From IMG/VR virus record IMGVR_UViG_3300010157_000147, positions 1 to 34,260 of that record: a stretch of DNA of 34,260 nucleotides. One strand, 5' to 3'. Shown piece after piece: positions 1 to 7,334 of the stretch. The translations under genes were made by a program, and so were the position numbers. Each line of letters starts with the position of its first letter. Position 1 is the first letter of the stretch. Source of the DNA: a virus. The notes below the pieces were generated by a model. That model worked only from the letters and a program-made list of their open reading frames with translations. It ran no database searches and was not told the DNA's origin.

Positions 1-417
1 GTCTCCGACGAGCCACGGGCAAAGTGTAACATCGCCAATGGTAGTAGGCTCATGAACAACAGTAATTCCAGGAATATACTTGCCGAACTCGACAGAGTGT
101 ATATCTCGTTTGTCTTTGTAATAAAGATCATGATTGCCAGGAAAGAAATAAAATTGATCAAACGCCTTACCGAGCTTTTCCAGGGCCCTAAGACTATAGT
201 CCATAGTAGTGATATTAAGACTGTTGCGATTGTGATGCCAATCACCCATAAAAATTCCAACATCACAACCTTGCTCCTTGGCTTTAGCAATATACCAGTC
301 TACAAAGTCTTCGCAGTCCTGGTTATGTACTTGGCTGTTAGACTTTAACCCAAAATGTATGTCAGTGAAACAGGCTACTCGTTTAAAAAGGTTACTCAAT
401 ATAGTATCTCCATTCAT
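1..417 (-). CDS. 47: gp47-like recombination nuclease subunit (Mre11/SbcD type), 5' part only
   Basis: This is the N-terminal 139 residues of a calcineurin-like metallophosphoesterase; the gene runs off the left edge. The metal-binding motifs are visible in order: FTDIHFG (Asp19, His21), GDWHH (Asp59, His61) and GNHD (Asn95, His96). In T4, gp47 pairs with the ATPase gp46 to resect DNA ends for recombination-dependent replication. It lies 27 nt downstream of the gp55-like gene on the same strand and is probably co-transcribed with it. The ATG at 417 has no Shine-Dalgarno; a TTG at 399 has GGAG (411-408) eight bases upstream and would give MSNLFKRVACFTD, so the true start may be 399. Seen: motifs and order. 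Known: family role. Inferred: assignment to gp47 rather than another phage phosphoesterase. Confidence 0.88.
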   Translation of the reverse strand, partial: MNGDTILSNLFKRVACFTDIHFGLKSNSQVHNQDCEDFVDWYIAKAKEQGCDVGIFMGDWHHNRNSLNITTMDYSLRALEKLGKAFDQFYFFPGNHDLYYKDKRDIHSVEFGKYIPGITVVHEPTTIGDVTLCPWLVGD

Positions 418-444
418 CTATTATAGTTGTTTTACAGCTACAGG

Positions 445-1266
445 TCAATCGGTAGTTTCGTCGAATCGTTTGACCGCGGCAGCGTGTTCTCCAGATCCTG
501 TTCTTGAGTAACTTGGATTCATTCCGTTGATTTCTAACAGGTCATCACGGATATTTTGATTACGTTTTTCCAAGTTAATAATGCGTACAAAGCTGTTAGT
601 AACAGCGGCAGTAAAGTAGGCAAACGGATTATCAGATTTACTCTCATCAAACTGCAAACCAATTTGTGTTAATTGTAAAATAGCCTGCCCACGCATTTCG
701 TCGTTATAGGTATAACCACGGACATTGCCGCGAGTAGCATATCTTTCGCATAGTTTAATGTACATGCGAGCCAATGTATTGGTAATCTGCCCGTGATCCT
801 TATTGAACTTGCCTTTTTCTAAATCACCCTTCCAATGACTTTTGCCAACGCATACTAAAATATCGTTTTCGTCAAACTTCCAATGTTGGAAAGGAGGAAA
901 GTTTACTTTGTCTCTATGATCTGCTAGAGTTTTAGGATTTTTCTTGCGTGTGCCGTTTAACGGAATATGATCAAATGACATAATACGGAAAATAACATCA
1001 GTTTTGGCAATTTTCTTATAATCAATCTCAGTATCTGCTTGCTTGACTTTATCGCCTAGTGTTTTTCGACGTTGGTATTCTTCTTGCCCAATACGCTTAG
1101 CCTGAGCACGTTTTGCTTCAGCAATAGTTCTAATGTTAACTTTGTCTACGTTAGGTAGTATAAGATCATATCGATGGTATGCAGGATCAGTAAAACTACA
1201 AAATGTATTCTTGCTTTTATGTATTTCTTCTAGTAGATCTTTGTTGTTTAGATAATTAACTTTCAT
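445..1266 (-). CDS. 55: gp55-like sigma factor for late transcription
   Basis: A 273-residue protein resembling the T4 late sigma factor gp55, which directs host RNA polymerase to late promoters. The N-terminus (NYLNNKDLLEEI, residues 4-15) recalls the T4 gp55 start (YNYVNNKELLQAI). Residues about 158-245 match the sigma region-2-like core: ERY..RGNVRGYTYNDEM, then FDESKSDNPFAYFTAAVTN and EKRNQN. Between them lies a lysine-rich insertion (about 20-157) that T4 gp55 (185 aa, from memory) lacks. The hydrophobic clamp-binding tail that I recall for T4 gp55 (SLDFLYE) is not evident; the C-terminus is RFDETTD. The start is supported by AGGA five bases before the ATG and by a consensus sigma70 promoter just upstream. 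It is followed on the same strand by gp47. Candidate late boxes for this factor are found in the same window. Confidence 0.85.
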   Translation of the reverse strand: MKVNYLNNKDLLEEIHKSKNTFCSFTDPAYHRYDLILPNVDKVNIRTIAEAKRAQAKRIGQEEYQRRKTLGDKVKQADTEIDYKKIAKTDVIFRIMSFDHIPLNGTRKKNPKTLADHRDKVNFPPFQHWKFDENDILVCVGKSHWKGDLEKGKFNKDHGQITNTLARMYIKLCERYATRGNVRGYTYNDEMRGQAILQLTQIGLQFDESKSDNPFAYFTAAVTNSFVRIINLEKRNQNIRDDLLEINGMNPSYSRTGSGEHAAAVKRFDETTD

Positions 1267-1277
1267 TGTAGTCCTAT

Positions 1278-1293
1278 TTTATAATATTATAAA
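1278..1293. repeat. 16-bp perfect AT palindrome over the gp55 -10 box
   Basis: TTTATAATATTATAAA reads the same on both strands and contains the gp55 promoter -10 box (1286-1291). It creates a second TATAAT on the plus strand (1280-1285), but no matching -35 is seen there. It may be an operator for a dimeric regulator, or just an AT-rich coincidence. Confidence 0.5.
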
Positions 1294-1314
1294 CTATGCA
1301 CTTAATTTTGTCAA
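1286..1314 (-). promoter_or_regulatory. consensus sigma70-type promoter for gp55-gp47
   Basis: On the minus strand TTGACA (1314-1309), a 17-base spacer and TATAAT (1291-1286) form an exact consensus promoter. The expected start is near 1279, about 13 bases before the gp55 ATG, leaving room for the AGGA ribosome site. It would let unmodified host polymerase make the late sigma factor. Only sequence identity and spacing are seen; activity is inferred. Confidence 0.85.
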
Positions 1315-1321
1315 CTAAATA
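1315..1321 (+). promoter_or_regulatory. candidate T4-type late promoter box, unit 1
   Basis: CTAAATA, close to the T4 late box TATAAATA, lies 20 bases before the ATG of the tube-cap gene at 1342, with AAAGGAG (1329-1335) between. Identical boxes stand before 7335 and 28084 with nearly the same spacing. It directly abuts the -35 hexamer of the divergent gp55 promoter. Confidence 0.7.
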
Positions 1322-1341
1322 GAGTAACAAAGGAGTCCATA

Positions 1342-2412
1342 ATGGGATTTGACTTAGGTTCAAGTATTGGGTCGGTTGTTAGCCAAGCACAATCTATTGG
1401 CTCGTCAATTAGTGGAGCAATGGGCGGATTGCAAGGAGCATTAGGCACTGCTAGCAAATTAGCCGGCGCACTTAATAATTTATCCAACCCTGCCGGACTG
1501 ATATCAGCATTACGAAGCATTAATTTACCAGGCGGTGGCGGTAGCGGATCTGCAGCCGCTGCAACACGAGTTCAATTTTCAGGACCTGGTAATTCGGATG
1601 ATTGGCGTGTGCGTTTGTCAATCCCTCCAAACTTTTTTGCATCAAGTGATGTCCTTGCTCCGTTGCAACGAGCTGGCGGCCTAGTATTTCCATACACTCC
1701 TACAATTGGTATTTCACATAGTGCCAGTTATGATGATGTTGCAATTACACATCAAAATTATCAATTCATGGCCTATCAGAATAGTAAAGCAAATGCAATT
1801 TCTGTATCAGGACCCTTCAACGTTGAAGATGCTGTACAAGCACAATATTGGATTGCTGCTGTACACTTTTTAAGATCGGCTACAAAAATGTACACAGGAG
1901 ACGGTGACTCGGCAGGCAGTCCTCCTCCTATCTTATCGTTAAACGGCTACGGCGATTTTGTTTTTAAGAATGTTCCTGTAGTAATTACTAGTTTTAGCAT
2001 TGACCTGCCAGCCGATGCAAATTACATTGCTACTACAATGGGCACAGCAGGATTTAGCGGATTTGGCACAGCATCTGGTGGTGCTGCATCTACAATCTCA
2101 GGTGTGGCCGCACTAAGTTCAGGATTAGCAGGTGTAGCAGGCGCCCTTGGCGCAGGCAAACTAGCAACTACGTTAGGCGGCATAGGAGCAGTTGGCGGAA
2201 CCATTGGCGGAGTTGCTAGCTTATTAAGTGGCGGCGCAGGCCAAGGCCTTGGCGGAGCATTTCCAACAGCAAGCGGCAACACCCATGTGCCGAATAAGAG
2301 TACATTAACAGTTACCCTACAGCCAGTATACAGCAGAGAAGCAGTTAGACAATTCAGCTTGCAAAAATTTGTAACAGGTGGGTATGTTAATGGATCAGGT
2401 GGATATATCTAA
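1342..2412 (+). CDS. baseplate tail-tube cap/initiator protein (gp48/gp54-like)
   Basis: A 356-residue structural protein that by family sits where the baseplate hub meets the tail tube. The core (about 83-245) contains DDWRVRLSIPP, VFPYTPTIGISHSASYDDV, AVHFLRSATKMYTG, PPPILSLNGYGDFVF and SFSIDLPADANYI. The C-terminus has VPNKSTLTVTLQPVYSRE and ends GSGGYI, the pattern I associate with gp48-type proteins of aquatic T4-like phages. Residues 1-75 and about 233-315 are Gly/Ala/Ser-rich, low-complexity and hydrophobic; the second segment interrupts the conserved core. The length is close to T4 gp48 (364 aa, from memory). The start is set by AAAGGAG six bases upstream. The stop overlaps the next ATG (TAATG). 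gp48 versus gp54 cannot be settled by reading alone. Confidence 0.75.
   Translation: MGFDLGSSIGSVVSQAQSIGSSISGAMGGLQGALGTASKLAGALNNLSNPAGLISALRSINLPGGGGSGSAAAATRVQFSGPGNSDDWRVRLSIPPNFFASSDVLAPLQRAGGLVFPYTPTIGISHSASYDDVAITHQNYQFMAYQNSKANAISVSGPFNVEDAVQAQYWIAAVHFLRSATKMYTGDGDSAGSPPPILSLNGYGDFVFKNVPVVITSFSIDLPADANYIATTMGTAGFSGFGTASGGAASTISGVAALSSGLAGVAGALGAGKLATTLGGIGAVGGTIGGVASLLSGGAGQGLGGAFPTASGNTHVPNKSTLTVTLQPVYSREAVRQFSLQKFVTGGYVNGSGGYI
2137..2151 (+). repeat. 15-nt exact repeat, copy 1
   Basis: GCAGGCGCCCTTGGC occurs here and again at 2914-2928. In both places it encodes part of a GVAGALG peptide inside an Ala/Gly-rich segment, in two adjacent baseplate genes. It may mark shared ancestry of the low-complexity segments. 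Confidence 0.7.
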
Positions 2413-2711
2413 TGGCAACATATTCTAATACAAGCCCCTGGGCAAATACTACAATCAATAATAATTATCTGGGAATTTTAAAAATACGCCCAGTAAGCGC
2501 AGAAGCTGATGATGCTATCTATACAATAGAACCTCAGTATAGCCATCGTCCTGATCTATTGGCACACGACCTTTATGGCACTAATAAATTATGGTGGGTG
2601 TTCATCCAACGCAACTTAGATATCTTGCAAGATCCTATCTATGATTTTATTCCGGGGACTAGAATTTACCTTCCTAAGAAATCAAGTTTAATAGATATAT
2701 TAGGATTGTAA
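2412..2711 (+). CDS. 53: gp53-like baseplate wedge protein (LysM-like fold)
   Basis: A 99-residue protein with the core of the phage gp53 family: YSHRPDLLAHDLYG, LWWVFIQRNLDI, DPIYDFIPG and TRIYLPKK (about residues 43-90). T4 gp53 bridges the wedge to the hub and contains a LysM-like fold. This version is about half the T4 length (196 aa, from memory) and keeps just that fold plus a short N-terminal strand region. It starts in a TAATG overlap with the preceding cap gene, with GGTGG about ten bases before the ATG, and ends one base before the next start. It belongs to the same baseplate operon. Confidence 0.82.
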   Translation: MATYSNTSPWANTTINNNYLGILKIRPVSAEADDAIYTIEPQYSHRPDLLAHDLYGTNKLWWVFIQRNLDILQDPIYDFIPGTRIYLPKKSSLIDILGL

Positions 2712-2712
2712 T

Positions 2713-5172
2713 ATGGGATTGTTTGATTCTGCACTTAATTCTGCAACATCGGCAATTAGCCAAGCTACTAAAGTTGTATCTAATATCGGCTTGGCTAGTG
2801 CATTAGGCTCAGTTAACGGTGCTATCAGCGGTATACAAAAAGCAGCAGCCAATGGAATAAGTAATCTTGGCACAGCCCTGTCATCGGCAATACCTGGTCA
2901 GATTGCCGGCGTTGCAGGCGCCCTTGGCCAAATACAACAACAGATATCAAACATTGTTGACCTAGGCAACCTCAGCAAGTCAATTAATTCGTCTGCAACC
3001 TCAGTAAATCTTAGAACTGAGTTGCCAATGGCAAATATATTACACAGTTATGCTAGTTATAATTATATTTTTACATTAAGCGTACTTGATGCCGCAAGCA
3101 TAAATTTCCCAAACGAAACATACAAGAAAGGCCAGTTAGGTCAAGTTATTTTTAAAAGTGGTAGCGGAAGCCCCGATAATCGAGTAAAAACCGCATATGG
3201 TAAGTTTGATTTCTTTATGGATAATTTAACTGTAGGTAGCGTTATTAACTTAGACAAAGATACTGGTAATACTAACGCTACTAAAATAAATTTTAAAGTT
3301 ACTGAAATTTATAGCATGGGATTGTTTTTTGAATCCTTACAAATTGCTGCTGAAGCCGCAGGCTATAAGAATTATATGGATGTTCCATTATTATTAACAA
3401 TTGAGTTCAAAGGCCATTTAAATTCTGCGCAACAAGGAATTGCAGCAGATACACTATCTATAGAAAAAACAACAAAGCACTTTCCTTTAAAATTAAGCAC
3501 TATTGAAATGAAAGTCACCGGTCGTGGTGCTGAATATGATGTGGCAGCATTTCCTTGGAATGAAAAAGGTTTTTCCAGCAGCTACTTACAACTTAAAACA
3601 GACATCACAATTAGAGGTAAAACAGTTGGACAGATGTTGCAAACTGGCGAAAGAAGTTTACAGGTTGTATTAAATGAACGTCTCAACGATGCAGCTAAGA
3701 AAAAAGGAATAGTTAAAGTACCTGATCAAATATTGATTATGTTTCCTAGTGACTTGACGTCTGGCGCGGCCGTTGACAATGAAGATTACGGTGGGTCAGC
3801 AACCCAATCTCCGAGCACAGGCGCAGTACAAGGCGGCGACTTACAAACTAAATTAAAAGTAGCCTTAAAGGCTAAAGACGAAGGCGGAAACGGAACCTTA
3901 ATACAAGAAGATGGAGACATGAATTCGTTAGGACGATCTAGTATGGGATTTAATCCCGAGAGGATCGGCGATGCGTCTTTTGCCAAAGATGGATTAGTCT
4001 ACGATGAAAAAGCTAAAGTGTACACCCGAGGAAACATTGCAATAGACCCAACTGAAGGAACATTTAAATTCTCGCAAGGTACAGATATCCCTAACGCTAT
4101 AAATCAAGTCATGTTAATGAGCGACTATGGCCGCCAAGCACTGACTAGCACACAAACATCTGACACTGGAAAAATTCCATGGTGGCGCATTGAAGCGCAG
4201 GTATATACCATTCCATCAGATGACAATTTAGATAAAACTGGAGTTCAACCAAAACTTATTGTGTATCGTGTAGTACCATTTGGTATTGATGCATCAAGCT
4301 TCATGCCAACAAACACTGCTAACCCTAAAGTTAAGCAAGCAAAAAAACAAGCAGTCAAAGCATACAACTATATCTACACAGCTAAAAATTTAGATATTAT
4401 AAATTTTGATATTAAATTTAAAGCGGCGTTCTATTCCGCTATGTCTGCAGATGCAGGAAAAAATAACGAAGGCGCTCAAAGAGCAAAAGAATCGTCCGGT
4501 GCAAATGCTGCTCAAGATGCAGAATCAGTAGCACCAGAATCTGGAAATAAAACGCCATTAGCCGGCGAAGCAACAAAAGAAATACGCAGTGATGTAATCA
4601 AAACAGATACTGGTACTGGTACCAGTGGCCGCGAAACTCCTGAGACTAGAGCTGCAAGAGAATTTCAAAATAATGTACTAAACAATCCTTTTGACATGGT
4701 TAATACTACACTAACTATTTTAGGCGATCCGTATTATCTAGGTGACAGTGGAATGGGCAACTACACTGCACCTAAGTCACAATATGAAAATATGACGGCT
4801 GATTACAGCATTGATTATCAAACTGGAGAAGTTGATATTACTGTAGATTTTAGAACTCCTATTGACCTCGATATGAGTAAAGGTGCGTATGAATTTGGCC
4901 CGACAAAATTAGTAAATCAGTTTAGCGGATTATATCAAGTTACTAGAGTCGAAAGTACGTTTAATCGAGGAAGATTTACGCAAGTATTAACGTTGATTAG
5001 GCGTGCAGGTCAGACCAGTGATCCTTCTGCAGATGCAGGCGGCACAATTAAACTTATTAAAGATACACAAGATGTTAAGCCAGCAGTTGCAGATGGTGCA
5101 ACTGGTACTGGGGAACTTAGAACACCGGCAGAAATACAACAAAGCACCGATCTTGCAGGATTTGACGGATAA
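2713..5172 (+). CDS. large baseplate structural protein, hub (gp27-type) candidate
   Basis: An 819-residue protein I recognise only as a baseplate family of aquatic T4-like phages. Residues 1-95 are Ala/Ser/Gly-rich. Residues 100-350 hold a beta-rich region ending in TGRGAEYDVAAFPWNE and a hub-like segment (MLQTGERSLQVVLNERL). Residues about 487-585 start with PWWRIEAQVY. A charged low-complexity linker spans about 588-655. Residues 660-766 end with FSGLYQVTRVES..NRGRFTQVLTLIRRA, the kind of closing strands seen in hub proteins of the gp27/gpD class. Its position directly before the gp5-like spike protein also fits gp27, though T4 gp27 is only about half as long. Hub identity is inferred from context and the C-terminal pattern. 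AGGATTG precedes the start. Confidence 0.6.
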   Translation: MGLFDSALNSATSAISQATKVVSNIGLASALGSVNGAISGIQKAAANGISNLGTALSSAIPGQIAGVAGALGQIQQQISNIVDLGNLSKSINSSATSVNLRTELPMANILHSYASYNYIFTLSVLDAASINFPNETYKKGQLGQVIFKSGSGSPDNRVKTAYGKFDFFMDNLTVGSVINLDKDTGNTNATKINFKVTEIYSMGLFFESLQIAAEAAGYKNYMDVPLLLTIEFKGHLNSAQQGIAADTLSIEKTTKHFPLKLSTIEMKVTGRGAEYDVAAFPWNEKGFSSSYLQLKTDITIRGKTVGQMLQTGERSLQVVLNERLNDAAKKKGIVKVPDQILIMFPSDLTSGAAVDNEDYGGSATQSPSTGAVQGGDLQTKLKVALKAKDEGGNGTLIQEDGDMNSLGRSSMGFNPERIGDASFAKDGLVYDEKAKVYTRGNIAIDPTEGTFKFSQGTDIPNAINQVMLMSDYGRQALTSTQTSDTGKIPWWRIEAQVYTIPSDDNLDKTGVQPKLIVYRVVPFGIDASSFMPTNTANPKVKQAKKQAVKAYNYIYTAKNLDIINFDIKFKAAFYSAMSADAGKNNEGAQRAKESSGANAAQDAESVAPESGNKTPLAGEATKEIRSDVIKTDTGTGTSGRETPETRAAREFQNNVLNNPFDMVNTTLTILGDPYYLGDSGMGNYTAPKSQYENMTADYSIDYQTGEVDITVDFRTPIDLDMSKGAYEFGPTKLVNQFSGLYQVTRVESTFNRGRFTQVLTLIRRAGQTSDPSADAGGTIKLIKDTQDVKPAVADGATGTGELRTPAEIQQSTDLAGFDG
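2914..2928 (+). repeat. 15-nt exact repeat, copy 2
   Basis: Second copy of GCAGGCGCCCTTGGC (first at 2137-2151), again encoding AGALG within the N-terminal low-complexity segment of the hub candidate. Confidence 0.7.
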
Positions 5173-5174
5173 TT

Positions 5175-6833
5175 ATGGCAGAAGATACAAGAAACCCCGC
5201 ATCTGAAGGTAGGAAAACAGACCCAGGCCCGTTCTTGGCTAAAGTTATTAGCCACCACGATAAAAATTACATGGGCATCCTTGAGGTGCAATTATATAGA
5301 GAAGTTGGTAACGATGATGCGGCAGAAGGACAACTTCTTCAAGCAAGATACCTAAGCCCATTCTACGGAGTTACTAGCGTTGATTATGTTAGTGATGCTG
5401 AAGACACCTATAATAACACACAAAAAAGTTATGGCATGTGGATGATCCCGCCCGATGTGGGATCTACAGTAATGATCATCTTTGTTGAAGGGCAAGGATG
5501 GTTCTGGATGGGATGTGTACTGGACGATAAAATGAATTTTATGACTCCTGGTTATGCATCAACATACTATAATGTAGAAGACTCTAAGACTACTGATAAA
5601 GAACGAGTACCGGTTGCAGAATATAATAAAGTTATCGGTGCTGAAACTCTTGACTCAACTACCATTACTAAACCTGCAACACCGCAAGAAGTTGTCCTTA
5701 ATGATCAAGGATTGCTAGAAGATGATATCCGAGGAATTACCTCAAGCAGTGCTCGCAGGGAAACACCGTCGATGGTCTTTGGAATTTCAACACCTGGCCC
5801 ACTTGATAAACAAGATGGCTCTAAGACAGGTGCGGTAGGGAAACGAGAATATAGGAATCAAAATACATTTGTTAGCCGATTAGGCGGCAGTAGTTTTGTC
5901 ATGGACGATGGTGATGACAAATACTTACGAAAAACTAAAGCTGGCGATGGCCCACCAGAATATGCTCGAGTAGAAAATCAAGAAGATGACGGCAATCCTA
6001 CATTATTACACAATGAGTTAATGAGATTTAGGACTCGAACCGGTCATCAAATATTAATGCATAACACTGAAGATTTAATCTATATTGGCAATGCTAGGGG
6101 AACAACTTGGATTGAGTTAACCAGTGACGGCAAGATAGATATTTTTGCACAAGACAGCGTTAGTGTACATACTAAAAACGATTTAAATTTCTATGCAGAT
6201 AGGGATATCAATATGGAAGCGGGTCGAAACTTTAATCTTAAAGTAGCAGAACGCCATCAAACTGAAGTAGGAATGGATAAGATTACAATTGTAAACGGCA
6301 ACGTTGTAATACAAGTTGATGGCACACAAGATGAAACAATTACGGGCGCACACACTCAATCGTTTGAAGCAACATGGGATGTTACAACAGGCGATCAAAC
6401 TAACATAACAGTAGGTGGCGGCTTTGATCTTAATACTAGCGACGCCAACAAGTTAACTTCTGGTAGTAACATGGAAATAAGTGCTGCAAATACAACAATA
6501 TCCGGCGGCAATATTAATTTTAACGGCCCTGCTGCTGCATCAGCAGGTTCAGCTACCGCAGCAACCCCACCAGAGCCCCTTCCAACAATTGATAATCCTA
6601 CGGAAACAGATGGTGAAACAATAACTAGTATTATGGCAAGGATTCCAACAATGGAACCATACCCACATCACGAAAACTTAGATGGTACGCTGTTTAAACC
6701 AGATGCAACTGACAGAGAAGCCGCTACTGCTATAGAAATTCCTCCAGCTTGGAAACAATATACAACGATTGAAGATACCTTTGTTAGACTTGCTACTCCG
6801 GCAGATCCTGAAGATGATAATACAGGCGCATAA
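5175..6833 (+). CDS. 5: gp5-like baseplate hub spike protein without a visible lysozyme domain
   Basis: A 552-residue protein with gp5/VgrG architecture. Residues about 15-115 form an OB-fold-like start (GPFLAKVISHHDKNYMGILEVQL, given here only in part; PPDVGSTVMIIFVEGQ; WFWMGCVLDD). Residues about 190-300 contain RETPSMVFGISTPGPLDK and GGSSFVMDDGD. Residues about 280-440 contain RTRTGHQILMHNTEDLIYI followed by short-period beta repeats (DGKIDIFAQDSVSVHTKNDL and GNVVIQVDGTQDETITG), expected to form the trimeric needle. The C-terminus has ARIPTMEPYPHHENLDG. T4 gp5 carries a lysozyme between the OB-fold and the helix; here that stretch shows no lysozyme-like motif. It starts two bases after the hub-candidate stop. 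Confidence 0.8.
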   Translation: MAEDTRNPASEGRKTDPGPFLAKVISHHDKNYMGILEVQLYREVGNDDAAEGQLLQARYLSPFYGVTSVDYVSDAEDTYNNTQKSYGMWMIPPDVGSTVMIIFVEGQGWFWMGCVLDDKMNFMTPGYASTYYNVEDSKTTDKERVPVAEYNKVIGAETLDSTTITKPATPQEVVLNDQGLLEDDIRGITSSSARRETPSMVFGISTPGPLDKQDGSKTGAVGKREYRNQNTFVSRLGGSSFVMDDGDDKYLRKTKAGDGPPEYARVENQEDDGNPTLLHNELMRFRTRTGHQILMHNTEDLIYIGNARGTTWIELTSDGKIDIFAQDSVSVHTKNDLNFYADRDINMEAGRNFNLKVAERHQTEVGMDKITIVNGNVVIQVDGTQDETITGAHTQSFEATWDVTTGDQTNITVGGGFDLNTSDANKLTSGSNMEISAANTTISGGNINFNGPAAASAGSATAATPPEPLPTIDNPTETDGETITSIMARIPTMEPYPHHENLDGTLFKPDATDREAATAIEIPPAWKQYTTIEDTFVRLATPADPEDDNTGA

Positions 6834-6841
6834 ATATTACT

Positions 6842-7285
6842 ATGTCAGCTAATCCTAAACTATATGATAAAATTGTTTTACCGGGTGTTAAGACGCAGCA
6901 AAACGTTCCCGGTACAAAAACCTATAAAGGATTTAGCACAATTTCGCCTGATGCCGCAAGTTTTGCACTATACGATCTTGCTCTAATTAAGCAGGACATA
7001 CTTAATCACTTTCATATACGCCAAGGCGAAAAATTAAATGATCCAACATTTGGCACAGTAATCTGGGATATTTTATTTGAACCATTGACTGAAGAACTAA
7101 AGCAGTTGGTGGCAAAGAATGTTGAAGACATAATTAACTATGACCCGCGTGTTCGTGCTGACCAAGTTATCATCACACAGTATGACAGTGGTCTTCAAAT
7201 TGAATGTAGATTAACCTACCTTCCATACTACATACAAGAGTCTATACAGCTGAAATTTGATCAAGCTAATGGACTAATGAATTAA
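6842..7285 (+). CDS. 25: gp25-like baseplate wedge protein
   Basis: A 147-residue member of the gp25/gpW family, the wedge component that starts sheath assembly in contractile tails. The core pattern is clear: LALIKQDILNHFHIRQGEKLND, then PTFGTVIWDILFEPLTE, then the helix ending in INYDPRVRADQV and a closing pair of strands (residues about 42-135). The length is close to T4 gp25 (132 aa, from memory). It ends the first structural unit, with a 49-base gap before gp6 that holds a late-type box. The Shine-Dalgarno is weak (AGG near 6823), so it is probably translated by coupling to the preceding gene eight bases upstream. Confidence 0.9.
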   Translation: MSANPKLYDKIVLPGVKTQQNVPGTKTYKGFSTISPDAASFALYDLALIKQDILNHFHIRQGEKLNDPTFGTVIWDILFEPLTEELKQLVAKNVEDIINYDPRVRADQVIITQYDSGLQIECRLTYLPYYIQESIQLKFDQANGLMN

Positions 7286-7306
7286 ACTCCTACATAATAA
7301 ACTACG

Positions 7307-7313
7307 CTAAATA
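7307..7313 (+). promoter_or_regulatory. candidate T4-type late promoter box, unit 2
   Basis: CTAAATA lies 21 bases before the gp6 ATG (7335), in the 49-base gap after gp25. GGGAAGGG (7324-7331) is the ribosome site. It is the same heptamer as at 1315 and 28054. Confidence 0.7.
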
Positions 7314-7334
7314 CTCAATAATTGGGAAGGGCGT

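Noticed and set aside
52-348. 98-codon open frame on the plus strand
   Set aside because: It is antisense to the gp47-like gene, whose metal-binding motifs are clear; no good ribosome site.
2022-2282. 86-codon proline-rich open frame on the minus strand
   Set aside because: It is the complement of the Gly/Ala-rich part of the cap gene, which lacks stops for compositional reasons.
5003-5291. Short open frames on both strands at the hub candidate/gp5 junction
   Set aside because: They overlap two well-supported genes in other frames and have no recognisable features.
6829-6836. CATAAATA just before the gp25 start, resembling a late box
   Set aside because: It lies only five bases before the ATG, overlaps the gp5 stop codon and leaves no room for a leader with a ribosome site; the other boxes sit 20-23 bases away.
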